This document shows, piece by piece, positions 1 to 11,700 of a DNA stretch of 64,000 bases (positions are counted from its first letter, which is position 1; every line of letters begins with the position of its first letter). The stretch is from positions 7,626,001 through 7,690,000 of the forward strand of contig OZ234497.1 of NCBI GenBank assembly GCA_965153455.1, written 5' to 3'. The position numbers and the translations under genes were made by a program. Below the pieces are notes generated by a model. It made no database searches. It was not told the DNA's origin and was given only the letters and a program-made list of their open reading frames with translations. This DNA comes from Sphagnum compactum (lineage: Eukaryota; Bryophyta; Sphagnopsida; Sphagnales).

Positions 1-579
1 GTTGGCCATGAACAATTTTTATTCCAAGATGGTGCCAATGTTGCATATTTTAGCATGGACAATCACAAACTTTTAATACTAGGAGGATTTGACATTATCT
101 TTCAAATTTAGACTGTCCTTTAGGGTTTTTAAAAATAAATAAAAATTTAACAGTGGATTTTTTGTTTCAAGACTCTTTGTGAAATCATTACAAGTGTTTT
201 GATGACCTGGTGGTCATTAGGTTCAATTTGTATATAAAACATTCAATAAATTTTGTTTACTTGTTATGTATTTTAGTTTTTTTAATTTTGCATTTTATTT
301 TATTTTTACCTGCTATGTAATTTGAACTTTTTGAATGTTGCAACTTTTTTTCTTTTTGTTATAGGTTTAGTGGCCACCATGCCTCAAGGTTCACTTTGGG
401 TTTCAAATATTCAATACATTTCTTTGATTTATGTCAATTACGTTTCATTGGTCCTTCAATTTTTTTTTGTTTTCTTTAAACAACCTAGTGGGGTTGTACT
501 ATAATTGAATGCTCAACATTAATGGTGTAAATTTTGTGTTTGCATTTTTAAACTTTTGAAAATTCCTAAATTAATTAAA
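1..579. other. AT-rich sequence, no gene recognised
   Basis: T-rich on the plus strand. I see no coding pattern, terminal repeats or RNA gene. The right edge grades into the last codons of the transposase pseudogene on the minus strand. Confidence 0.5.
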
Positions 580-1740
580 TATGTGTTCCTAGGCTTCAAT
601 GGCCAAATCCTTGTAGCTTTGAACCCTAATATGATTTATTTTCTTGTGAGTGTTTAGTTTAAGGTTTTGTCTACCCAGCCTACAAATGTTATCTTGTCTA
701 GTTCAATGTGATTGCTTATGACCATTTCTGTGTTTCTTTCTTTTCTAAAATGAGTCTTGAAAGGTTTGAACCAAGCCATGTCCAAAAGTTGAAGTGTATG
801 AAATGTATGTGAAAGTAAAGTCACCATATTTAGCCCAAATTGTCTTACGTATTCAATTGCCTTTAAGGTGACATGAGATTCATGTCCATCCAAGATTAGC
901 AAATGTCTTGTACTAACCTTTTGAAAACAGACAAACATTCTTTGAAAAAGATTGTTGTCATCCATGCCTTTGATTGCATGACCATATGAGTACCTAGTTT
1001 GTAAAATTGTATGTAGTCATCACATATCCTCTCTCCTTTGAAGATGTAGAACCTTGGTGTTATGCTCTAGTTGCATTGACAACATAGTTAACATATAATC
1101 AACCATTCCCTATACTTAGGTATGGTGTTATACACTTGGTGTGAACCTCATCTGGCCAAGATTTCTGTTTTTAATTGTCTTTCTATTTGGATGCCTATTT
1201 CATCTAAATTCCAAATGTGATCTGCAACATAATTTTGTTTATTGTATAAGGATTCTAAGTTGTCATAAAAGTTGTGGTAGGATTGGGTTGTTAGTCCTTG
1301 TGCTCAACTGATATCCAGACCTTCAACTTGACAAATGTTGAGTTTAGGATGTCTTCACTTAAACCAGTACCACTAAGAGTTCCCTAGTATTCCTTCCTAG
1401 AAAGGTGTTGGCTTATTATGAGTTAATTCTACCACTTTCAACTTTAATGTTGCAAGCTAATTAACAATCCAACTTCTTACATTGCCAAAACCCAAACAAC
1501 CACAACTTGATCTTTTTCCTCTGTTAGCACACCTGCTAACCTAGGTTACTTAAATGTTGTTTTACCATACAAATGATTTGACAATGAAGTAATATGTATG
1601 TTCCAATGCCTACTTGCTTTCCACAATGAAGTTATCCCACCTTCAATTGCATCTATGGCTTCCTCTAGTGCTTCATTGGTCCATTTGCTTTTGGTTTTGC
1701 CAACAATACTACATCCATTATGTCTTTTTTGTTTCCTTGT
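580..1740 (-). pseudogene. Decayed pogo/Tigger-type DDE transposase
   Basis: Read on the minus strand, this is a nearly full-length transposase of the pogo/Tigger (CENP-B/jerky-like) type, broken by many stops and at least two frame changes. In order: an N-terminal helix-turn-helix stretch (KSKWTNEALEEAI near 1700, then SLWKASRHW); a second DNA-binding segment (LTEEKDQVVVVWVLAM near 1500, WYWFK near 1370, RHPKLNICQVEGLDIS near 1345); then the catalytic core with NLDEIG near 1215 (first Asp), LLILDGHESH near 890 (second Asp) and LLDMAWFKPFK near 765 (third Asp). The C-terminal GFKATRIWPLKP lies near 600. In-frame stops occur, for example, after LAM, after DIS, after EILAR and after KTLN. The DDE family cuts and pastes DNA in the nucleus. 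This copy cannot make protein. Base composition matches the AT-rich background, so it is old. I found no terminal inverted repeats. Confidence 0.85.
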
Positions 1741-4515
1741 TTGTTCTTATTTAAAAGATGGTGGGACATTCTCTTTGTCTTGTGTTGGTTATTGTTGTAG
1801 TCCATTTCACCTCCTCCGAGGCATCATGATTTAGATTGCCCTAGCCCAAACCTCCAACAAGTTGGGGGTGTGTGTTTTGGCCCTACAAGAGGTACATATT
1901 TGAATTTCTTATGTTTGTCCCAACATCCAAAAAAAAGGTCTAGATATGTGTGAAATGCATATGCTTATAGTTCTTGGGAATAAATAATAAGTGCATAAAA
2001 CTACTCAAAATCACCCCAAACTAAATTTTGATTTTATGTTTCTATGCAGGTTGTAGGTATATAAACCAAATTACGATTTCTTGGAACTTGAACAAATTTG
2101 CCTTTCTTGTGATTATTTGTATTATAGCTAGGAATTATAGATCTCTACACCCAACGGTAATATAAAAACTTCTTACACTTTTCATTGTAAAGCTCATCTA
2201 TTGTAATCTTTCCTATGTGTCCCTCTACATTCACCCTTAAGTCTTTGCTTTTTGTTTTTAACTACTATAAGATCTAATTTTTTATGTTCAAACTCTTGTT
2301 CTTCCTTTCTAGCTACTATAATGTTTTCTTTCTATTCTTATACCTCTTGTCGTTCATATTTGACTATTCTAAGGTTAACTCCTTGCTTTTCAAAATTTGC
2401 TAAAATAACTTTAGTTTTTGACCTATGCTTTTCTAATCCTATTTTGTTGCCTACCGTCTGCTAATAAACCCATATTCTCAAAATTTTGATGAAGGATTTG
2501 AAGCTGCCATCACTATTTGGAAGCTTTGACATGTTGAAAACTGTTGCAATATTGTTTGATAGAATGATTTGTGCATCCATATTTGTAACATAACCTTGTG
2601 AACCTTGTGATTGTGGTGATGTTATTTTGGCGGGAATGGGGTGTGCACAAAATTGGGGGGAAATTAAAAGCTCCTCCCCAATTAATGTACTGATTTTGAT
2701 TATCCATTGGATCTAATAATGTTTTGATCCTTGTTGTGTGCTATTTAACATGATCTACACACCCCGTCACCAAACTAGTGTTTTGGATTTCCAAACTTTG
2801 ATTTTTGTAAAGGTGTTCCAATCCATTCTCTAAATCAAACATTAAAAGTAAATCTCATTCTACCCCTTGTGTATTGATGTTATGTTGTTGCCATTTTAGT
2901 GTTCAATCCGATGCCCAACACCAAACTATCTTTTCCATCCCAAACACTGGGTCCTTGTAAAACTAGTCTAATTATCCCCCTTCACCATACATTATAAATA
3001 TCAGCATGTTCTCCTCTTGCACATTGAAGTTCAACTCAAGGCCGATCACCAATCATTATTACACCCAAAAAACCCCATAAATTATGTAAATATGCGTGAT
3101 TAAAGCCTTATGGCTGAACTATCAAATTTATGACTGGTCAAAATGGTGAAAAATGCCAAACACCAATGTCCATCATCAAACATTTAGTGATAGGCTAAAG
3201 TGACAACATCCATAAGATTCTTTATGATCCAACATAGGCCAATTCCTGCACTATATGTGTGCTTAGTAATCGGCCTATGTTTGGTGATGGACGTGTTTAC
3301 CTAGTTGTTCATTCTACAATTTTTAAAATGTTGAGTGCACATATATGCATAGAATGTTGTGCTTACAACAGATATTGCACAATAAAACAATTAATTTTGA
3401 ATGACTGATCCAAGTGATTTGATTGAAGTAATCTCTCACCTTTTTCATGTTTATGAGTAAAGCTTAAAGACATGAATTAAATCATTTTGAATTTGAGAAA
3501 TGTTCTTGAATGCTAAGTACAAAGTATGGCTTGAACACTCTTATACATTACCTAATACCTAATCATCCAAAATAGAAAAAAAATTCAAAATCATCTTTAA
3601 TCCTCCCAACGTTTCAATTGTTCAATTCCATTATGACTTTTTCAAGCAAACAAAATTTGGTAATACCTATTTGTTTTAAGGGTTTTCTTTTTTCTTTGTG
3701 GAAGAGTGGTAAGGGTCTTCTTGCATTGTCTTCTGCATCCTTCTCTTTGCTCTTCTGTCAAGATTGTTTGTTGTTATAGGCTTTTTTCAGCCTTGTATTA
3801 CACACGTAATGGTCATAGTGTCAGTGTAGAAAATATTTACAAATATGGTACACTGGGCCTATGGAATACTCTTGCACCTAGGGCTGGAAAAAAAAGAAGA
3901 AAAAAGCCTATGTCATTAATTATATTGTTAGGATGAGAGGTTTTCCATTGTTATTGAGGAGTTTGTCACCGATTAGATTATTAGAATGAAAGCTTTCAAT
4001 TGTTCTTAAGGACTTTGCGACCAACAAGCTGATGTGTTTTCTACACAATTGTGCCAATGTCATTTGAAATATGAAAGGGTTAGTAGAGGCTCCTCACCTT
4101 TCTGTTTTTTATTACTTTTTTTTTGTAAAAAATTTTCAATCACATTGCAAAAGATGCAAACATCTTCCATCTTAAGTTAGGTGGTAGTCATATATCTAAC
4201 TACTTTTCGACTTCCACCCCTCCAAAATGCACTTCCCATCGCCATGATCGACCTATTGCAAACGATCGATTTTTGAATGGAGAAATACAATCAATCTACT
4301 ACAAGTGTTCAGTTTTTGACATTGAGAGCTTTTGACATCATTTTCAAATGCATGACTTGAGTTCTTTTTAACAGTTTGCCTAATTAGTGAACTAATTCCT
4401 CCATGTTGCATGCAAAAGACATGCAAATTGCATAGATCATCAAATTGCAAAGAGCTTTCTACAACAATTTAAAACTGTTAAGCACATCTTTTCTCTAATT
4501 TTACTGAGGAGTTCA
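1741..4515. other. Intergenic, no gene recognised
   Basis: Only short chance reading frames are present, with no splice-supported coding pattern. One short perfect inverted repeat is listed separately. The right end is the upstream region of the split-barrel gene. Confidence 0.4.
3231..3281. repeat. Short perfect inverted repeat
   Basis: AACATAGGCC (3231-3240) and its exact reverse complement GGCCTATGTT (3272-3281) flank a 31-nt loop. A further near-inverted pair lies outside it (around 3167-3182 and 3278-3293). It may be a MITE relic or chance; no target duplication was found. Confidence 0.35.
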
Positions 4516-4661
4516 CAAACCCTAATAGCATTTTGGTAGTACAATTTCAACCTTGCAAACCTCATACTAAGAAACAGGGTTCTGGCGCAAACCCTAACAG
4601 TAAGGTGGACAATTTCGACCTTGCAACTTCTTCCTGATGCTAAGAGACAGGGTTCTGGTAC
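4516..4661 (+). repeat. 72-bp tandem duplication with teloboxes, upstream of the split-barrel gene
   Basis: Two diverged copies (4516-4587 and 4588-4661) share CAAACCCTAA/C, CAATTTC(A/G)ACCTTGCAA and AAGA(A/G)ACAGGGTTCTGG. Each begins with an AAACCCTAA-like telobox, a motif common near the transcription start of plant housekeeping and plastid-protein genes. The array ends about 150 bp before the start codon, so it probably forms part of the promoter or 5' leader. Confidence 0.6.
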
Positions 4662-4807
4662 ATTACTTGCGCTGTTTGTTTGTCCCAGTTTGGATCTCCG
4701 GTGTGGAATTTGAGGAAAGTGTTGTTGTTGTGGTGGAGGCGGTGATAAACTAATCCGGCGTCATTCTGCTTCCTTAGATTCTTCATTCTTTCTCTTGTTG
4801 TTGCACC

Positions 4808-7800
4808 ATGCAAGGTATGGCGATGGATGTAAGTCGGAGCGCGGCAGTTTGTAGAGCTCCGTCATTATTGGCTGCTCCCCCAATAGTCGCTCCTGCGGGA
4901 ATGCACTCCTTTGTATACTTGGAAGATCCGAGGACGAAAACCCTCTGTGGCAGCCTGAGTGACAGTTTGAAATTGGTGAGAAGGCAGCGAGATAGTATCA
5001 TGCATATTTCATGCTCGGCTTTGAACGATTCAAGAGCTGGAGATGATGATATCGGTGCTACGAAGAATGCCGAAAATGGAGCCGCGGTCGCTAACACATC
5101 GCCCATGGTAAATTCGAAAATGGCCATGTCTGCGTGGCAATGTTCTGAGCTTTTGTGTTTTCTAGGACTAAATTTCGTTATGGAGCTGCGGGTTCTCACT
5201 AAGGTTTTTAGGGTTTCAGTCTAAAGCTGGGAGAGCAAGTGAGAGCAGTGGCGTAATATCAAGCAAGGGTGGGGGGAATGCAAATGCTTCTTCAACAGTA
5301 GTTGGAGCTAATAGCAATCGTGCTGGATTGTTCCGCACTCCAATATCAGGAGGTGTGCAAAGTGCAACATCATCCCATGGCCTTCCTGACCCTGCCATTG
5401 CCGTCCGCAACCTTATTGAGCAGGTTCAGTCTTCTCTTGTCATAGTTGCTAGTTTTGAATTCTGATAATTTTGAACAAAATAGGGAAAAGACTTTGTAAT
5501 TCCTTTTGCCTTGATCACTGATCAAGAAGATCATGGTGAAGTGATGCAACATGCTGACAACATCTGTTGGGAGGTCTGCTTTGCTGAGGTTATTGGCAAA
5601 TGACAACAGTACTTGGAGAATATTTTGACCTAAGTCTGCTTGGACATGGAAAACAACCAGTGAAGTTGAAATACAATTTTCTGTTTAGTGTTGTAGTTCT
5701 CTCTGTGATGCTGAGAGAAGCAGCATAATGTATTGTTGATGGTGAGATTGTCTTGGAGATGGTGTAACTTCAAACCTCCCAATGACTTTCTACCCTTGTA
5801 CACAGTGTCACTTGTGGAATGATGGCTTTCAAGAAGGTTCAAACCTAACTCTTTTCAGGATTTTATGCAGGCACGATATGCACACTTATGTACTATCATG
5901 TCGAGGATGCATCATCGTCGTCGAGGGTACCCATTTGGCTCACTGGTGGACTTTGCGACTGATGCTTCTGGACGTAAGCATCTGTTCTTGAATTCTTTGA
6001 CCCTTTTGAGGAAAATCAGTTGTGTGAGTGTGTTTAGGGTGACAGGGATTTAATATTCTCTTCTGTGAATATGCACAGATCCCATATTTTCGTTATCACC
6101 ATTGGCTATCCACACTAGAAATCTTCTGGCAGATCCGCGATGCACTTTGGTGGTTCAAGTATGCTCCATATACATTTTCTTTTGCATATCTTCTTCTGAT
6201 AGCAGACTCTGGCAGGTCTATCTGATTGATGCTGTCTAGCATTCATTTGTGAGTATTGTTGGGGTTCTGGCACTTCCAGCAGATAGGTGTTTGGATATTG
6301 TCCTGTTTGGAGTTACTAGATAAGGCTTCACTCATTTTTATTTGTGGCTGCCCACCTCCAGGAATTGAGATACTTAACCTATTGGCTGGAGGGAGGTGAA
6401 CTGACATTTGTGGTGAAGACTCAAGTGACCAACTGATTTTGGGGGAAATGGCAGATACCTGGATGGAGTGGGCTTGCAAATGCTCGGGTCACAATTTTTG
6501 GGGATGTGTATCCACTACCTGAGGATCAACAGGTTGCAACAAGATCTTCTTCCTCCAATTGAATAGTGAGAAGATTTGTTGACATAATTGTGCAAATGAT
6601 GATAAGTTCTTTGAATTGCACATTCTTGTTGTGACATTCCTGGTCTTCTTTTTTTGCAGGACCTTGCACATAAGTATTACATTGCAAAGCACCAACAAGG
6701 TGCCTCTCATCAATGGGGGAACTTCACCTTTTTTCGTATGGAGAATATCAGGTCCCATTTTTTGTCTTCTCACTATAGATGGCTAGTAGGGTTGAATTTC
6801 TCTGTACAGAGAAAGGAGATCTGGATATCTAAATGTTCGAACATGTGTAACATACATTAAGGTTAGAACAAGCCAAGTCCACCCTGAGTTTGTGAATTGT
6901 AGACTTGAGATCAAAACAAATCTACTACCTTGGAAATTTAGAGTTGTTAGAAAGTTCAGGCTGTAAAAGCTGGTCATATCTTCATTGCTCATTCTAACTC
7001 CAACAACTAGGATGTTGATTCTAAGTCCAACCAAAAAGTCCAGTATCTTAAAAAAGTCAGCTTTGTTATTAGTAGGTATGTTAAGGACTAACATATATGT
7101 TGTGAAATATGCAGTGACATCTACTTTGTGGGTGGTTTTGGAACTGTAGCGTGGGTGGATGTGAAGGAGTATGAGAAAGCACATCCTGATACTATTGCCG
7201 CCAATGGTGCTGAGCAAACTTTAAAGGTAAATTTATCCCATGCTGTAGTGTCTGTCAGGTTATCAGCATTGACCGCTGCATATTTTCAACCATGGGTCCA
7301 TTCCATGCTGGCAGTGTAAGGTTGTTGAAAGGTTAAATGCTTGCCTGAATTGACAAAGTTTGCATCTCTTTACCCTGCTAAGGAGACCAAGATTTTGGTC
7401 TACAACTCACCTCCCTATTGTCTAGATGGTTTGCTTTTGTAGTTTAGCAATTCCAACTGAGCTCTTAAAAGTGATTTCCTGATGCGACTAAGTTCTCAGA
7501 GTTCTAAGGTCGATATTGCAAGGTACAATCTGTTGGGCAGTGTTCTTTTCAGAGTCCTGAACTGCATGAAAATCCTAATTTGTATTATGGCACATGCCTG
7601 TAGGTGCTGAATACTCAGTTTTCAAGACCTCTAAAAGAGTTGTTATCAGTTGAAGTAGAAGTGGATGATGCTGCCCTCATTTCCATTGACAGCAAAGGTG
7701 TTGACATTCGTGTTCGTCAAGGTGCTCAGGTAAGCATGCTATGTTTTCCTTCGTTGAGCAAAATGTAAACTTTGGTAACAAATCCATTCAGAATTTAAGC

Positions 7801-8244
7801 AAACAATCATGCAAAAGTCCACATCCTGATTTTCTCCAACATTTCTGGAAGCAACTCAGTCATTATGTTCACTTGTAGTTATCTACGTTCACTGTCAGGA
7901 GCTGATGAATTAAGTGGGGGAGTAATGGCAGGCTAGTTACTGCTAGTTACTGCCAGTCACATGATGAAAATGATGGGGTACATTGTGAGTGACCCTCACA
8001 AGGTTATGACTGCACTCATTCTTGTCATCCTCTCTTTGGTTAGGCCAGAACTGAGATATTGTTATATGTTGGAGTTTTGTTGGCAATTTAATAGATATCT
8101 TGTCTGGGGTTGTGTTGTATGCAGTTCAATGTGCAGCGAGTGTCCTTTGAGGAAGGTCATGCTGTGGAGACTCTGGAGCAAGCAAATAAAGCTTTGCAGC
8201 ATGTATTGGACAAGGCTGCAACTCGCACACCTGGTCCAAATTAG
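4808..8244 (+). CDS. Plastid pyridoxamine-phosphate-oxidase-like FMN-binding split-barrel protein (nine exons, 404 aa)
   Basis: Nine exons join in frame with GT-AG junctions: 4808-5107, 5220-5423, 5871-5973, 6079-6158, 6455-6532, 6660-6751, 7115-7226, 7604-7729 and 8125-8244 (TAG). The total is 1215 nt. Residues 1 to about 130 are Ser/Ala-rich and poorly conserved, as in a chloroplast transit region. Conserved sequence starts at RNLIEQ (163-168), then HHRRRGYPFGSLVDF (182-196), LSPLAIHTRNLLADPRC, GWSGLANARVTIFGD (about 232-246), QWGNFTFFRM and FVGGFGTVAWVDV. The C-terminal part, from LNTQFSRPLKELL to the end, looks like a DUF2470-type tail. As I recall the family, it is the plant group with Arabidopsis At3g21140 and At1g51560, related to the glutamyl-tRNA reductase-binding protein of tetrapyrrole synthesis; the exact role is not established. 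An FMN- or heme-related plastid function is inferred. The ATG at 4808 gives the longest frame; an in-frame ATG at 4820 could also serve. No break is seen, so the gene looks functional. Confidence 0.92.
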
Positions 8245-8700
8245 GGCCTGTGCCTTGTGGTCCTTGCTTTTTCCCTCACTTCATCAATCTTACATTGTAG
8301 CTGGAATCTCAGGTACAAATTACAGGGTGCAAATCTAAGCTGGATGATACATGTTTAGTCTACATTCCAGAAAGGATCAGTCAAGCTCTGCTGACAGCTT
8401 TCAAATTGAAGTCTGCATGATTCTGTTAAACTTGATGATGAAGGGACATGGATTCAACAGGCTGTGATTTTGGTTGGGGGACATTTTCAGAACTGGTGGA
8501 TTGTCCTATCAGTCTACACTTCTACTCAGCTATAACTTTGAAGTTGATTTTTGAGTTTCAGGTTTCTGTAAGATAAGTTGCATAGGGAGTTGAATGTGTA
8601 GAGGGTATGTTCAGGGTGCAGGAGGCCCCACACCACTAATGTTTATGTAGGCCTCTCTATGCCTTAGGCTTAGATACTTGCTTGTACAGGGACAAGCTTA

Positions 8701-8706
8701 AATAAA
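8701..8706 (+). terminator. Polyadenylation signal AATAAA
   Basis: A canonical AATAAA lies 457 nt after the stop codon of the split-barrel gene, in a T- and G-rich stretch. It is the best candidate end of the 3' untranslated region, though plants often use looser signals. Confidence 0.5.
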
Positions 8707-8709
8707 ATG

Positions 8710-11700
8710 AAGCTTTCCCTCACAAGCTTTTTGCAGCTCTAATGAGGATACTATTGACTTTTCTAAGTAGTTATGTCTTTTGAGGGCTAGTCAACTTTAT
8801 GCTTGAGTGTTCTTCTTGCTTCCGGAAATGTGATAGAAACGCAAGACACATGCTTTTGTATATTTGTCTCCAACTGTCTGGAGCTGATGGGGAATCAAGG
8901 CACTGCTATCTGTGATCAAAATGATGGTCTGATAGTTTGTGACATGTTACCTTCAAATTATTGTGTGGTTTTCTCTGCAATCTCATAGAAAATGATATTT
9001 GAGTTGGAAGTATGAATGGTATGTGTTTTGGATTCTTGTTACTAGACAACATGCTGATCTGTGTGAAGTCCTCTTGTTGGTATAAGATGGAGGAAGAGAA
9101 AAGGAAACAGTTGATTCTGTCAATGTTAATATAAATATTGATGGACTGTGTGCAATTTTTTCTGGAGACTTAAGGGAACGGTTCTGAAGTCGTCTCAGGT
9201 GTGCAGAGCCACCAGTGTGAGGGACTAGCAGCTTTCCAAATGAGGTCACATACCCAAGGCAATCCAAACAACTGTTGTACTGTGACTTTTCTCTCAACTT
9301 TTCTCACTGATGCTAATAACCCTGAAAAAGAAGGTGATCAGAAAGCTGCCCCTAGGTGAGGCAATTATGGGAAAGGATGAAGAAGGGTGTGCGGTTAGCC
9401 AGAAGGGGACAATTGACTGAGCTGAATGCAGCAGTTCATGAGAGTGCTCAGAGTTGTAACTTGGACTTCCCGAGATGAAGATGACAATGGATTTTCAGAA
9501 ACTGTGTTTTCATGTTTTGAACTAGATGCTTGAAATTTCCATTCTGTTTTACACTGTGAACCTTCACACTATAATCAGGTAATGACCCGCACATGTTTCG
9601 CAATGTGTACGGGCCAATTGACAAGAGAGACAATATTTTAGCAAATGGAAATATGGTTGTATGAAGGATTTGAGTTCAAGTATCTTTCCAACATTTTTTC
9701 CAAGTTTTGTATTCATATATAGGAGACATGTGATGGTCAAAGTTTTAACGTTTTTTTTTTGTACTTCAAGTACTTCAACGTCTTCAAGTACTTTGTTATG
9801 ATGGATGTAAACATATCAAACATTCAAATGCCTACAGCTTTTTGGATGCACAAACTATAAGTGAAGTGAAGATGATTATGGCAAGTATCTTGGAAAGGGA
9901 GTATCACAAGTAACAACTTGTTCATCACCAGCATCATTTTGTAGACTAAATTTGGTTTCAATACCATTAGCGGATGGCAATGTTATCAATGTTGTGGATG
10001 GAATTCATATGCTCATATTGACTATTAAGTAGGAATTTCTAGTATTTTAGACGTCAACACTAGTGGTATTGACATTTGGGGTATTTTTAGAAGTGCTTCT
10101 TTGCAGTTGTTGGCAATATTGCTGACATTTTGTTCAGAAAAGGGAAAGAGTCTTTGTAACCTTTATGATCTTCCTCAACTACTTGTTCACTTTGTTTGAT
10201 GGAGGGCCATTACTAGGGGTTGTGAACTAGCTCCAATGGCACTCAAGACCAGTGTTGGCAGATTCTGGGACTTACAGGTTACGTTTTAGGATCTTCGATC
10301 AGAGGCTCCAAGTTTTGTTGCAACCATCCTTGGAACCTAATCAGGTAACTAGTTTTTTTAAATACTTGAACTCGGGGTGCTGCCCCATTTCAAACAAGTT
10401 CAAGCTCTCTACGTAAATAAGTATAACTTAATGAAAGAAGGTATAAGATTGGCCATACATTTTAAGCAAGTTATTGCATTAATGGTTGTACACAGTTAAT
10501 ACTAGATAATCTTGACCTTGAACGATGTGCACGAGTTGAACAAAGTAATACTGCGTAAACTTTTTTTTTAATTTTTTGGTCTATTTATGTGTATTAGAGA
10601 TAGAATTAGACTTAGTTCTAAATTAGATCAGCTTAAAATTCTTTGTGAAAGTAATTAAACCTGAAGGTTTTTGAAATCCAAAGACCTAATCTCAAGACCA
10701 AACCAAAGGTTCTATTTGAAAATCAAAAAAGAAGAAAATTGAAATCAAGATCAAAAGTTCCTTTCGAAAGCAAAGAACTGAACAATATTATTCAAGACCT
10801 ATCCCTAATTTGACTTGTTATGTGTCCTATGAAACACATTTTGAGACCACTTCACCTTGGAAATGACTCAAGTTTCCATGTGTAGGAACATGATCGAACA
10901 CAATACACTAATTTCACAATATACATTGGTTCCAATGAAAACCACTTAATGACATAAGTACAAAGACGGTACATTTGATATGAGCTTTTAGTACTAATTG
11001 TGTATGTTGGGTTTTTGGGGCTTCAATTTGTGTGTGGTGGGCAAATAGCTTTAACCATCACTGTCTTTTGGAACCATACAAGTCAACAAAGATGAAGTTG
11101 TTTGAATCTAATCCATATAACAATGGTAAATCCATTGATATCATATTTGAGTATGCCAAAAGTGGACTTGTCATACACTTGTATTGCAACATTTATTGGC
11201 CTTGCCTTGTAAGGCAAGGATATTGTGTTGAGAATCATTATAGAGTATAGTAGCTTCAAGTAATTTTTCCCCTTATCAACTAGGCGAGATGATTCATCCT
11301 AATTTGATTGGCAAAAGATTTCACATTCATTTTTTGACTTTTTGTTTTCTCTGCCACCTCCTCAAATGTGCACCCAGCCCAACTGACTTTGTCACCAATC
11401 TTTAATCACAAAACTAAATATGATAATATTTTCTCTAAAATGATTATGACACCCATCATACACAAAAATTCATGTAATTCTTTCAAAATGTGACAATGTG
11501 ATTGAAAACATTCAAATACACATGTCATGACTAGTTTTTTTTTTTGGGTTTGAAATTTGCCTAAATGGGAAAAATAAATATGAAAAGAGAATATTTGATC
11601 ATTTTTTTTTAACAAAACAATCGTTAGATTTGCAAAAAATTAAAAATCATGTTGCGACATTTCCCTATTGATTTTAATTTGGTAACAAATGTTTAAAAGG

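Noticed and set aside
4783-5199. A 138-codon minus-strand frame opposite exon 1 of the split-barrel gene
   Set aside because: It mirrors a GC-rich exon whose sense frame joins eight further exons and matches a known family.
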